Shown here: piece after piece, positions 22,690 through 35,120 of the stretch
Numbering within the stretch: the first letter of the stretch is position 1
Layout: each line of letters starts with the position of its first letter
Assembly: GCF_016086655.4 (NCBI RefSeq)
Contig: NC_052138.2
Span: 30,763,403 to 30,827,402, forward strand
Length of the DNA: 64,000 nucleotides
Reading direction: 5' to 3'
From: Lepeophtheirus salmonis
Taxonomy: Eukaryota > Arthropoda > Copepoda > Siphonostomatoida > Caligidae
The notes under the pieces: model-generated
What the model saw: only the letters and a program-made list of their open reading frames with translations
What the model was told of the DNA's origin: nothing
Database searches by the model: none
Program-made: the position numbers and the translations under genes

Positions 22690-23220
22690 AAAACTTGTGG
22701 CCACTGTTTAAAAACGAACTTTGAGGGTCTGCAACAGCTATGCATGCGCAAGTAGGACGTTCTTTGTTGTTTTGGCGGCTATTTAGAAGTGTTTTGTGTC
22801 AGTTAAAAAGTGGTATCGATCTAGGATGTAAATACTCCACAGTCTTTGAAAAGGCGAAGTTTCCTTGTTACAATCTGCTCCGGACGAGAGAATATTGACA
22901 TTGAAAGCTTTTTAAATATGGAGAGGTACCCTTTGTCTGAAAAGTTAGGAAAGAGCTGAAAGAGGCTGGAGGTGATTATTAATCAGCAGTAAAGCGTTCT
23001 GACAATGAAATGATGTAAAACTCCCAGAGGAATGAGAATTTCATTCGAATTTTGCAAATGATGAAGCATCCAAGGCCCAAGAAGAACGTCTGCAAAATAT
23101 GTGCACGTGCAGGAAGGATGTTGTTTTGGCGGCTAACCAGAAGGGGTTTTTTTTGTTAACAAAACTGTTCCCGTTTTCGAGGTCGAAAGGAGGGCGTTAT
23201 TGACGCCAAAGGCGATTATA
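22690..23220 (+). mobile_element. Decayed Tc1/mariner-like relic, second copy
   Basis: DNA-level homologue of the relic at 1235-1745 (shared GTAGGACGTTCTTTGTT, AGAAGTGTTT, CTGCTCCGGACGAGAGAATA and AAAGCTTTTTAAATATGGAG). The plus strand reads FLNMERYPLSEKLGKS, a transposase helix-turn-helix type stretch. A second partial repeat of the start, GTGCACGTGCAGGAAGGATG then TTTTGGCGGCTA, occurs at 23100-23150, so the region is rearranged. No intact frame. Confidence 0.55.
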
Positions 23221-24815
23221 TTGAATAATAGTAATAAAAATGATTTAGAATTCATTTGGCATTGATTTTTATTCAAATCGGATGATAAGTTGAGGAGACA
23301 ATTCTTTTTTTTTAATCGTGTTGGTTATTTTGCACCCTGTACAAGATAGAAACTACGGACTGAGTTGTCTATTTTTAGTTTTGTTAATGGTTTTTAAGTA
23401 GCATTTAGATTGAAATTTTATACTAGTAAGTACAAAGATTTCTTTTATGTAATTTTATATTTTAATATGTATTCGTTAACATTGATAAAGAGGTCATAAA
23501 AAAGGGATATTAATTTTATACTAAATGTGTATAATATTTTATGTTTCTTATAACACAAATTTTCTTTGTTCTATCTACTTAATAATTTGTATTCTATAAC
23601 CATTAAATTAAATAAAGACCTTGCTAAAGGGAAAAAATAAAATTAGGTTATGCATTAATGAGAAAATTACGATACATTATGAAATTGTGAATTCATATTT
23701 TTTTGTTAACCTAATTACTTTTGTACATTCATAAATTATATTTAGTGATTTTTTAATTACTAATACATAGGCCTAGTTCTATTTTGTTAAGTTTGGACTA
23801 CGTTTATTATTTACTATTAGTTCACAAATAGTCTAAAAGGGGGATAAAACGAAGAAATTGGGTATATACAGGGTCGTGCTCTACAATTGAAACAAACTTT
23901 GACCTCATACAGATCCTGAACAAATGCACTGTGGTGAATTTTTGATTTTATTTAATATCATAGATGGTAATATCATATTAACTTTCAATATGTCTTCCAT
24001 GGGCCTCAATCACTGTCTCAGTTATCCCAGAGAATAACCATTTTACTTTATAAAGAAAAATATTGTTCTTACATTAACGGACCAAGAGTTGGTAATATTG
24101 ATTTTATAGTCAAACATTAGAAGATATTCTGAATATACACAGTTTTGAAAAAATAAACATTTGCATTATTTGCCCTAGTTGACCATTTTTCTCGGTGTTT
24201 CACTTTTTCAAGGAATAAACGCTTAATGAAAAAAGTTCAGAATTTGAAAGTGCTATTACTCCGCTTGGTACAATTTTAAACCGTTAGTATAAGTGAAATT
24301 TCAATGACAAGAGATCAGATAACACCAATTATTATGCTTTTGCATAACTAATTCTGGAGTTATTATTGTTCAAATAATGTTTAAAATTTTAAATTAGCAA
24401 AATACTACTTGATGAGTGATCGTGTTTCTCCATCTTGACAATTACTGACTAAAAATGAATACAAACGGTAATTTATTTTATTATTAACCTAACCTCGGGT
24501 ATGCAAAGAGTAAAAACTCTGCCGTGATTGGCTCATATGAGATCCAGATATGGTCAAGATTGATTCAAATTGGCCCTAAGACTATAGGTACTTTTTGTAA
24601 TAAGATGTGAATAAAATACAGATTTGTTAGCGTTTGGAAAAATAGTTTTTCCTTGATTTTTGTAAAAGTATGGATAACTTGACCTACTAAGGGTGGTACT
24701 GCAAACGAGTTAACATAGTTTTAGAAGATATACTTGACGTTACACTCGGGGTATAATACCAGGGAAGTGGGTTGTTCAATACAATATCTCAAATTTTATA
24801 AAAACAAAAATAGCA
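23221..24815. other. No gene seen
   Basis: About 1.6 kb of AT-rich non-coding sequence. No repeat, RNA or coding signal recognised. Confidence 0.4.
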
Positions 24816-25485
24816 CAGGGTATAACAACGAAATCCGGCCTTTTTGATCGATCTACTAAAAATTAACATAAAATTGTCATTTTTTTGTTTGTTAATATTT
24901 AAAAAACTGAGCAGAAGATACAATGATTGGGAATATATCCCAATTAATATAGCCTCCGTTCATCTCAATAATGACCTTGATTCGAGTCCTGAACCATGCG
25001 CAGGTCCTGGAAACTAGAGTCCCTCCTAAATTCTTGTACTACAGGACGACGTAGTTGATCAGGGCTGCTTGGGGGTTGAGAACCTATGTTGACCCCTTGA
25101 ATCAGGTTGGGGGAGCAAGCAGGTCAAATATCCTTGTATCCTCAGTCGTAGCAGTACTACTTAAGCCAATCTTGAGTCACATTGGAGGTGTGGAAGGAAC
25201 CGGAGTCCTGTTGCCAGATACATGGAATTCTCATGATCCCTGTCATCTTTGAGACCTCAAAATTGCTAATATCCAGATCGTTGTTCACTAAAATCATCAC
25301 AAGAGTGCCTCTGAAAATGTAATAGGCTTGAAATATTCTGTTGTTGACTCTAAAGTGGTGTTTTGGCTACTAAGTGAAACGTTTATATGTATATTTCACC
25401 ACAAAAAAAATTGCACCATTTAATCATTATATATGACGGAAAATCAGAAAAAATCTGAAGGTCTGGATTCCATTGTTACACCCTG
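24816..25485 (-). mobile_element. Tc1/mariner-like element, inverted copy
   Basis: Ends CAGGGTATAACAACGAAATC and GGATTCCATTGTTACACCCTG match those of 11129-11723, and a TA follows the right end. The minus strand encodes TLESTTEYFKPITFSEA, then NYVVL-YKNLGGTLVSRTCAW and FRTRIKVIIEMNGGYIN, homologous to the C-terminal part of the other copy. It has stops and a deleted core, so it is non-autonomous. The 65-codon plus-strand frame here is antisense. Confidence 0.8.
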
Positions 25486-25639
25486 TACATGACGTTTTGA
25501 TCATTCCATGAAAATGATTTATTGTTAAAATTTATGTCTTTTTTTTATAAAACACATAAAACGAACTTTACTCATTAAAAAGTGTTTATCTCTTAATTTA
25601 AACCATTTTAATGAGTTTGTTAGTTAGGATAAGAGCATG

Positions 25640-26045
25640 GCCAGGGATATACATATGAAAGATGCCCTGTAGGTATGTACTAATAAAAGAAACCGAAAAT
25701 TAACATGGTAACCCTGACAATTAGAAAAATGTTTGGGAGAAGAGGAGCCTTGCTGGCTGTCATTACGTTTTATTAGATCAGCTGCAAGCAGCCGTGAGAG
25801 AAAATAAACAAATACAAATCTCACTCTATATACATTGGTCGAATTAGTCATATGTTGATCCTTAATTCTACTCCGAGTCTAGCAAGGACTTTTACTTATA
25901 ACACCCGAGCAAAACTGCATTGATACTCTTGTCCTTCATGAGCTTTATACTTAAATGTTCTGTCATCAAGAATTAATTAATATTGACAACAGCTTTGAAA
26001 AATAAAAAAACATGTGCAGATTGCCAAGAAGAAAAACCCGTTCCT
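25640..26045 (-). repeat. Family B repeat
   Basis: Inverted family B: GAAACCGAAAATTAACATGG, TAACCCTGACAATTAGAAAA, GAGCCTTGCTGGCTGTCATT, ACGTTTTATTAGATCAGCTG, CAAGCAGCCGTGAGAGAAAA and CTTAATTCTACTCCGAGTC, continuing through GACAACAGCTTTGAAAAATA. The longest clean copy with 58690-59175. Confidence 0.65.
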
Positions 26046-29000
26046 ACTTTCTAGGACATATTTTATACAACTCTGGGCATAATCCTCTTGTCCCTCTCTC
26101 AATGATTTACTTAGGTGCATGATACTTAGATACTCCAACTATCTTACGTAGGTGTAGGAGGGATCCAGTTTTTCCCTGAGTGAGCCCAGGGCACGTATAA
26201 ATTTACTGGGCTCTTTTCTGTTTTTTTTTAATGTTTTAGGAAACTAGGATAATTGGAAGATCTTTTTTATAATAGAAAAGAGATAACTAATTTTTTCAAA
26301 CAACCTTTTTTAATGGTTGTGTCTTTAAAGATGTCTTGTGGAAAAAAAATCTCACCAAGCAGGCCCCTATTTTTCATAAACAAGCGTGGACCAGAGCAAA
26401 TATCCGCAATAACCCTCCCATAAAATCGTTCCCTGTAGTAGATGATTATTTTTAAGTGGAGATATTTTTATTTTCTACAAATATTTACATATAACTATTA
26501 GATTAATATATGACATTTTCATTTATATTTCTGGTTGTGAGTAGACTTTTGGCCGCGGGAAAATTTGCTAAATGAACATTTGCCCGAAGAACAATTCGCC
26601 GAACAGACATTTTTGTCGATGGACAATTTGGAACATTTGGCCGAAACATTATATTTAATTTATTCATATATGACTGCATATTTTTATTCAATTTAAAATG
26701 ACAGTATATATAATCATAGATTACTTTACATCTCTATAGACACACGCCACGTAACCTCCTCAATAGTGCATTAAAAATAAATAATATATAATTCTTCCAA
26801 TAAATAACAATTTTAGAAGGGGAGACTTAATTCGTGTTAAAAATAGATGAATCATGAGCGCAGAGACAGGTACGTATACCATTTTCCATTGAAACCCTCA
26901 TTTGGAATCTAAGTAATCAATGATGGAATTGGGGATCGTCTGGTGAAATAATTTGTTGGAAAATTTCATTTTTCAGAGTTGAAACTTGAAAGAGTACTCC
27001 AAAAGCATTTATGAAGTATGATTAAATTCTGTTAAAGAAAAAGCTAATTTAAAAAAAAAAATAGATTTTTGTCGATTCCTTTCAGATTTTACTTTAATCA
27101 CAGATCACCTTTATTAATAAAGATATTTTTTGAGAAAATATCCAGGACATAGTAATGAGATTTTTAGTTTCATCGTAGTTCATCCTATTTCTCTTGTCTT
27201 AGAGAAGATCATCTATTAATGAAGCTGTTTTTAGCTATAGATGACTTTACATTAAGTAATTCATGTCTTACCTCTTGTAAAATTAGTTTAATCTCCCTTT
27301 TCTAAATGCTTTAGTGTAAAAAATAGTTTTTCGGATTTGATTTCCAAAATGAGAATATGTTTGTGGGTCATCTTTGAAGAATATATTATGAAGAACATGT
27401 GTTCATCTAGTTTGTTATCTAGTTTGTTTCAAAATCTTCATTTTAAAATGAAGAGAGCAAACAACTTTTTAGATCTATCGACGGATTTATCATCAATATA
27501 AACAATGATAATTGTTCAGATATTACTAGAATAAATATTAATATATTATTTTTTTTACCAGGTATACAATAAATTGCTATATCTGATTTATATTTATTAA
27601 GAAATTGCCGAGTTTAATGATGGAAATTGATGAAATTAAGTTCTTATTTTATTATCTTTAAGCTTTTGACCAGATGATTTACCAGTGTGAAAACAAGGAA
27701 CACGCAAGTTTAGGAAGAATTGTCACTTTCTATCCAAATTATTTAGTTAATTGTTAAATAAATAAATAAAAACTTATTGAATCAGAACAGTAATGGGTAA
27801 TCGAAAGGTTGCGTGATTAAAGGGAATGATTTATCCAGATGTTGAATAATCCATAGTATAATAAATAAGTATTGTTCATATACTGTAATGCCATATAGAT
27901 CAATTAATTAGTCTTCTTTTTTTTTACAAAAAATATTTTTTATTAATTTTATTCATTGCCTGGTATTATTCTTGTTCGTCAATCCATGAATAATCCATCA
28001 TGTCGGATGATCTTCAATTCATTACGGAGGAGCGATTCGCACTATTTTATTTAAAGTACAACAACGGTAAAAATTCGAACTACATTCAAACCAGATACTA
28101 CTGTATGATACTACAGGGGGTGTCGATTTGGGGGAGGAGGAGGTTATATAAGGGGCCTTATGCTATACCCAAAATCCCATAAACCGTTTTTTGTAGCTCA
28201 AGGATACTAAAGAGTTGAGGTTGAGTTATAAATCCAAAAGTGATTGGCGTTTCAAAAAACAACTAGATGAATAACTACGTTTTCTAAATTAATTCAAAAT
28301 CAAAAAAGTTATTATCAAAAAAAGAAATCGGAGAAAATTGCAATTTCGTTTATTTCAAGTGCAAAAAAATGAACTTTCAATGAAATATGGGATTAGTAAA
28401 TAAAATAAAGTTTGTAGAAATTTGTCTGGAGATTCCATTGCATTTACATTTGACTCAAAAAATTGATGTTTAACTGAAAAATCTGTCATTTTCTGACTCA
28501 TTTTTTTCCTCACTTTTTCATTAAACGTCAATTTTCAATTTTTCAAAAAGAAATGGCACGGAAACGACGATTTTGACGCAAAATTTTGGACTTTTATGTT
28601 TAATAATGTAATTTCAATTGTAGGACCATTATATTGCATAATTTTTGCAATATTTCTAAAAATAAACCAGATATTCAGGGCTATTTTTCCAACAACATTA
28701 TTCTTCATGACTTTTTTGTTTTATCAATTACGAAAAAAATTATGTTAGGCTTGTGTTCCTCTTTACAATTCCAATTGTTGCTGTTAGCAACTTTTTTTTT
28801 ACAAAACTAGAAAAAAATGCAACTTTCTTCGGGAATTTCGATTTGGGGGTTTCTTGAAGTAAATAAGTAAAATTTAGATTTTTTATAAAATAATTAATTT
28901 CACTTATTCGCCTTTTTCTTTACCAAATATATAATAATTTTTTTTAGAAGATAATAATTTTACTTTACTTTTTTTTAAATGATAGTTTAATGCCCTTTTT

Positions 29001-30561
29001 TAACAGAAGGAATTACCCAAATGACCATCTTTTTCTACAAGACATTTTGAGAGGAAGACTATCTTTAGAAAAGAAACTCCCATTTTTTAAGGACCTTTTT
29101 AAATCGAAATGTTGAATTAATCTAATTTTTTTCCTTAATTTCGCGCCCTCTTTAACTTTCCCGCTCTATAAAATATTCATTGTGTTTAATGCTTTAGGAT
29201 CGTGATCCCTTGCCACTGACTATAATCAATCAATTGAAGTATGAATTTAAACTTTTTTGAAACATATTTTATCATAATTGGATGTGAAGGCATTTGTGCC
29301 AAAATAACAGAGTTAAAATAATTCCAAAAATATATTATAATGGAAATAAGATCTCCTAGTCAAACATTTCTGACGTTAGCTGTTATTATCATTTCGAATT
29401 AATGAATTATAGATTATATATTTTTTTAAATATAAAAATAATAAATTGTTTCCTTTTTAAATTTGTGTTTCCTCTATATCAATAAATACATATGTTAGGA
29501 TAGCATTTCGTTGAAGGCCAACATACAAGAATATATTCATATAGTAATGTTTGTATGGCTGTATGTTACCATAGTGTCATTGTTGATCCAACAAATAATA
29601 ATATAGAAACGATTGTTTCTAACTAATACTCAATGTGTTATATATAAATTATTAAAAAAAAAGAAGCTATTCAGAAAAGCTCAGTACGTCATATTCAAAA
29701 AGAAAAAAAACAAGGGAGTACATATGTATATTATTAAACGTCTAGTAACTCCAAGCAATGCTGGATAAATACTAGTTAATGATGATTCTACAATGTACAA
29801 TTAAAGTATTAAAAATGTTTCTTAACACGGATTGTCATATATATAAGAATGAGAAACGACACAGGCTTGGATCCGTTTACAATTTTTCTGTTAATTCGTT
29901 CATCTTCTGAAAATTCTATGTTCAGGGGCTCATTTCTACATTTTTTTACTCCTATATCCTCTATTTTTTTGGGTTGAAAAAAAAAATCTTAAAGGCAAAT
30001 AAGGGTGACCAACCGTATTCTTTGTTGTTTTTTTTTACAGCCTGTACGAACCGTCATTACGAAGTGACACTGCTTATAAATAAAGAAGGGATATGTGTAG
30101 AGAAAACACAAAGCTTAGTGATTAGAGAAGGAAAAACTGTTGTTCAGTGACCTCTTTTTTCTTCTTTATTTCATAGGTCGTAATGGTATAAACTTCTCAC
30201 TCCGAAGTAAGCATTCTTGTCCATCTATGGTGTCAATTGTTTTAAAAACGGATGATAAAATAAATGTAATTGATTTTAAATGTAATTATAATATTTTTCA
30301 TGCACTAGGGTTATTTGAAATGTCAAAGGTTCTCTTCTTTATTATAGTGATTCATTTTATCCTCCGAAAATCATATAAAAAGTAGCTGATATTAACAAGG
30401 ATCTTAATTCAGTAGTACCATTTGTCTCGCTCACGCCTTCTCCTTGTGCTCTTTTTTTCTCTTACAAAATTTAAATTCTATTTATAGGCAACCATTGGCA
30501 TTCTGCAGGAGATAGCTCACGAAGTATTTCTTTGAAAATGGCTGCTTTTTGAAAAAAAAAA
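26046..30561. other. 4.5 kb without a supported gene
   Basis: Mostly AT-rich sequence. Around 28000-28105 a plus-strand frame (FITEERFALFYLKYNNGKNS, NYIQTRYY) resembles the N-terminal domain of some Tc1/mariner-type transposases in style only, with nothing after it. At 30140-30385 a frame follows a good acceptor (TTTATTTCATAG at 30166-30177) and could be an orphan exon, but I recognise no family. The rest shows nothing. Confidence 0.35.
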
Positions 30562-30631
30562 AAACCAGTTTGGTCTTGGAGAAGAGCCTCTCAAAAGAAA
30601 AACCAGTTTGGTCTTGGAGAAGAGCCTCTCA
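30562..30631. repeat. Tandem duplication, 38-bp unit
   Basis: AAACCAGTTTGGTCTTGGAG followed by AAGAGCCTCTCA occurs identically at 30562-30593 and 30600-30631. The perfect identity suggests a recent local duplication in otherwise non-coding sequence. The stretch 30632-31189 shows nothing else. Confidence 0.85.
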
Positions 30632-31189
30632 CATGAGGAACTTGTTGCTAGGATGGTATTTATTTTTGATAAGATTTTTTTTATTCGACTGTACAAGGTC
30701 GAGGATAGCATTTAAAAAAAGGGAGAGATACTCAAAACGAAAAAGATATAAAAGTTGAAGAGCTAAATTCCCGCTATTTGATGATTTTCCCCATTATTCG
30801 TTCATCCCCCCCACCCTTCAGGTTCTTAAAAATGAACAAACCGAATAAATTGATCCAATTTTCCGCTAATCTCAACGTTTGACTAATACGTAAGATAAAT
30901 ATAATTTGCAATATATTTTCAATGAAATATGTAGAACGTGGATACCTATCGAGATCGAAACAACATGGACAAACACACATGATTCTTAGATCTTCTGAAA
31001 TTCCACAATAACATTATAAAATATTTTTTGCCGAATTTTTCAGGAACCGCTGAGGTAATATATTTTCATCTTCTTTATGATTTATGTACAATACCTGTAC
31101 ATATCACAATCTATTATGACATTAGTATAGGCAATTATATTAATAAGATAAAACACTTTTGATATGTACTTTTAGACTTGTAAATCATA

Positions 31190-31535
31190 AGCATTTTTGG
31201 TATATAAAAAAACGAAAATCAAAATGGTAGTCCTGACAATTTAAAGAATAATTTGTAGTGCAACTTATCCGTCATGACTTTTCATTAGAGGGGGGTAGAT
31301 TAGCTGCAAGCAGCTATGAGATAAGGGAAATAAATACTCAATCCTCAATTCTACTCTGAGTCCCTCATAACTATCCGAGAAATCATTTATGTTTCTCTCC
31401 GTCTTTCATGAGCCCATACTCATTAATTTTAGATGGTCTCTCCTCAATAATTAAAGAAAAATTGGATATTTAAAAAAAAGAAAAAAATTATTCAGGCTGT
31501 CAAACCTAAAAAAAAACAACTGGCACGCTAAAAAA
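31190..31535 (-). repeat. Family B repeat
   Basis: AAAACGAAAATCAAAATGGT, AGTCCTGACAATTTAAAGAA, GATTAGCTGCAAGCAGCTAT, GAGATAAGGGAAATAAATAC, CCTCAATTCTACTCTGAGTC, ending near CTGGCACGCTAAAAAATGG. Same order as 25640 and 58690. Confidence 0.65.
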
Positions 31536-31734
31536 TGGTTAAGATTTAAATATAAATCAATGCATCACTAGAGTTGTATAGTATATGACATTGTATGAGT
31601 GCAATACTTTCTGTAGTTGCCCCCTCAAGAGTGTTTTTATTTTACAAAACTGTTATCATTAATATTTTAGCCTTAAAGAGACAATATATAAGTTTGGAGT
31701 AATCCCTTGGGCGTGTAAGACAAGGAGTATCCCT

Positions 31735-31965
31735 GAGGATTTGATGGGCAGTTATTAGTCTTTGTTGGACTCAGTTTAAAATTGAGGATCGATATCTGGA
31801 TAATTCCTACCTATGTTACTGTGAGATATGGAGTAAATTTTGTTTATTTCCTTCAGCTCATAGTTTCTCACAGATAATCTAAGGAAACGTGATGACAGCT
31901 ACGCTTCTCTCCTCCGAAGCATTGTCAGGGGGACCACGTTAATTTTCGGGCTCTTTTTAAAAAAA
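31735..31965 (+). repeat. Family B repeat, opposite orientation
   Basis: GGACTCAGTTTAAAATTGAG, GATCGATATCTGG, TTATTTCCTTCAGCTCATAG, GGAAACGTGATGACAGCTAC, GCTTCTCTCCTCCGAAGCAT, GTCAGGGGGACCACGTTAAT. With the copy at 31190-31535 this makes an inverted pair about 200 bp apart, which could fold as a hairpin in a transcript. Confidence 0.65.
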
Positions 31966-32129
31966 AAATACTTGTACGTCATATTATTTACAACTATATA
32001 ACGTGTTGCTTTTTTAAATTGTCCCATAAATAATTGACTCTAAATCAAAAACTTAAAGTCCAATTTTATTAAAATCTTTTGAAAAATTTAATTTAACTAT
32101 TACAAATATTTAAAATATGAATTATTTCA

Positions 32130-32900
32130 ATTTGTCCACCTTTTTTTTTACAGAAATCAAATCTACCAACAGCATTACAACTGGCACGTACTACACCATC
32201 TGAAATTTGGTTCCATTTCTTATCAAGGGTTGCCAAGAGAGCATCCTTATTTCTTGAAGGATTAACATTGCCTCCCTCTCCAATATTCCCTAAATGAAAA
32301 AGTCCAGGGGATTTAAATCAATTGAAGAGTGAGACCACATAGAATTGTCCCAAAAATGCTGAATTTCTGTTACACCAGTTTTGAACTGAGTGGGTACCAT
32401 GAGCTAGAGCTGAATCCCGAGTGAAGCAAACTTCTTGACGTGGAACTGCTGCTTCAACCCAAGACTTCACTTTTGTCTTCAAAAAGTACAAATAAACTTT
32501 TTGTTTAATTTTTACCCCATCAGGAATTCGAAATATAGGTGATTTTACCCTATTTAAAGCTACAGCGCCCAAAACCATGATTGACTCTGGTTTTGCACTT
32601 TGTAAGCAAATTTTTGACTGGAATGAATGCTATCATATATATATTTGCCAATAATATCATTGTGTTGAATTTCCGACTGGTCATATTGGTTCTGCTTATA
32701 TTGTGATCCTGGGCCAGCTTTTGTATGGATCTTTGTAGATTTCGTCTAATTTTTTCACAGACGGTCTTGGCCAACCTAGAAGTTCTCACAGTATTGGTTG
32801 TTTCACTCCCTGACCTCCTAATTCTATCCTCTAATCGCTTTTTACATCTGTAAACAATTTTCCAATTCACCTTGGCAATCTTCTGGGTTGACATAGAAGT
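32130..32900 (-). mobile_element. Decayed Tc1/mariner transposase gene
   Basis: Minus strand, N to C. DNA-binding part near 32560-32890 reads IVYRCKKRLEDRIRRSGSET, then SRLAKTVCEKIRRNLQRSIQ. Core part near 32390-32575 reads MVLGAVALNRVKSPIFRIPD, GVKIKQKVYLYFLKTKVKSW and CFTRDSALAHGTHSVQNWC; the second catalytic Asp survives in the TRDSALAH motif. Then SSIDLNPLDFFI (third catalytic acid, 32285-32325) and DALLATLDKKWNQI at the C-terminus. The first catalytic region is missing and stops break the frame. The best preserved transposase in the window. Confidence 0.85.
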
Positions 32901-34669
32901 GTATCCAGCTTTTCATAAAGTAATAATCTCTTCTCTTTAGGATTTTTCCATTTGTTGCAAAAATTATATGTTCCAGGGTAATTATGAAAGTTTAATGCAT
33001 TTTTGGAAGAAAAAACAAAACAACAAAACCTCTCAGTTTTTAAAATATGGGATAATTTAAAAAAAAAACATCCTTGTATGTACATTAACATGCATATTGA
33101 GAATGTTTTAAAATGTATATTTAGTTATTAATTATATAGATTGTAAATGTGTCGGAAAATAAGATTACGTTAATATCTTAAGTAATGACCCCAAGTGGGG
33201 TGTCGTTATACTACCAGTCCATATTGACTCTTCAGTTTTTACTCAAAACCCTAAAAAATCCTCGAATATTTTCATCAAGTCCTTAGATATCATTCGAGTT
33301 AATTTTAGGTCCCTAATGATTATAAATATATTATGTATAGCGTTAACTGTTAATGTTTTTTCTTAAGTAGAAGATAATTTTCATAAATGTTTTATTTTTA
33401 TAAAAGATTCTAGTGGGAACAGATTCTAGCAGGGGTAGGGGGATTTCCATAAGTAATGACCACAACCAAATAAAGCAAAGTTTGTCTGTTGATACCTCGT
33501 TTTTGAGTGTGAAATTAATATCGTAGAACTGGGTCACTACTTAATCTAAGAAATAACAATGTACCAAGGGTAATAGAAATACAAGGCTAGACTTATTCAT
33601 TGTATAGATTTAAGAGTTACAGAATCTGACTTAAATTGAGTTTTTTCTCTATCAAAGATACTTTAAATTTTAAAAAGTACTTTATATTTAGTTAAAAAAT
33701 TGAAACGATTTTGAGAAAATTTGTTTATAAAATAACTTTAATCCAACCAAGTTTCGAGTCATAGCTTTCAAGTCCAAGTCTTTGATTGTGCGATCAAGTG
33801 TAGTTGAAAGTCTTCAAAATATGCAATCGAGTCCAAATCCCTACCTCTGGTAAGAACTAATAATTATCAATTAATATTTGTTAAAACATTAGTATTTACT
33901 ATTTAAGGATACAAATATGAAATCTCATACTATTGCTACTCTAGTTAGTAATTACTGATTATCATTCATTATAATATAATTCTAGTAAATATCCTTATTT
34001 ATTAACTAATAGCCATATAGTGTATTGTTAATATTGCTTATAGAAAAATTGCCAGTGATTAACTAAAAAAAATCAAGTTAGATAATTATTATGCTTCAAT
34101 ATATAGATAAACATCGATTAATTAGTTTCAAAAGGATATAAAATTTTATTTGTTTTTCTGGTGAATTTAAAATAGGACCCTTCAATGTACTTTTGAGTGC
34201 AGTTAAATTATCTTACCTTTTATGGTTTTGTTTTTCTTTGTTTCATACATATAGGTACGATTAATAAACTTACTCATTTATGCATCTATGATTTTCTAAA
34301 ATAAGTTTCATGTTTGATGTTATGAAACTATAAGTTTTTTTTAACTTTATTAACCATATTTCTAATATTAATAAAAATGGCAATATTTTTGAAGAAATAA
34401 TTTATGCTAAAAATTAGACAAATATTTTTTAGTTAGTTCAATTTTAACGTTTAAAATGTAAGTCTATGAAAAATATCATAACCAAAAATGTATTGAAGGA
34501 TACCTTTTGGGACATTTTTAAAACCTCATTTAAGTCTATTTTTCCGTTTTCAAATTAAACATTAAAGCAAATGTAATATTGGACCCTTCTGAAGCTAATT
34601 CATATGGAAGTGTTATCCACTTGGATTTTTTTTTAGTTTTCTGTGCACGGTTAATATTATATTTTTACT
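32901..34669. other. No gene seen
   Basis: About 1.8 kb of AT-rich non-coding sequence. A short AAAGCAAAGTTTGTCTGT near 33474 matches the complement of part of family C. Confidence 0.4.
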
Positions 34670-34857
34670 ACATAAAGTTAAACCTGGTATAGCGGTCACC
34701 TCTTTTAATCCTGTCACTGCACAACCCGGACATATTCAGTTTTCAAATTTAAAGTTCTTACTTAACAAGAAACCTGGTTTAAAAGGTCACCTGTACAAAT
34801 AGGTCACTTTTTCCGTTTCCTTTGTCTTACTGCTTAATACAGGGTTGACTGTAGGTT
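34670..34857. mobile_element. Possible pogo/Tigger-type MITE
   Basis: Left part has AACCTGGTATAGCGGTCACC. Right part has AGGTCACCTGTACAAATAGG and ends CTTAATACAGGGTTGACTGTA, which is the style of pogo/Tigger termini (TACAGTCAACCCTGTATTAA). The left end is diverged, so this rests on motif resemblance. Confidence 0.4.
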
Positions 34858-35120
34858 TATACATAAAATAATGCTAGCACTTTAAACTTCAAACGCTAAA
34901 TTAAGAGTAGAAAATATGTAGCTTGATAAAAATATGATTCCTTTATTTAACCATTCAAAATACACATATGTATAACTCTAATATTGGCAGCAAATAAGAT
35001 TTGTATAATCAAAAAATCTAAAAGACTTGTAAGTTATCTAATCATTTATAAATTGGTCCGAGATAAGTATAAAATTAGAATTGTAAGCAGATTTTAGCAC
35101 AAAAACAATATTTGTAATTA

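Noticed and set aside
28000..28182. Possible transposase N-terminus
   Set aside because: Only a short stylistic resemblance to transposase N-terminal domains, with no catalytic part following. Not strong enough for its own entry.
30140..30385. Possible orphan exon after a good acceptor
   Set aside because: No recognisable family, no partner exon found nearby and hydrophobic AT-biased content. Kept only as a note within the gap entry.
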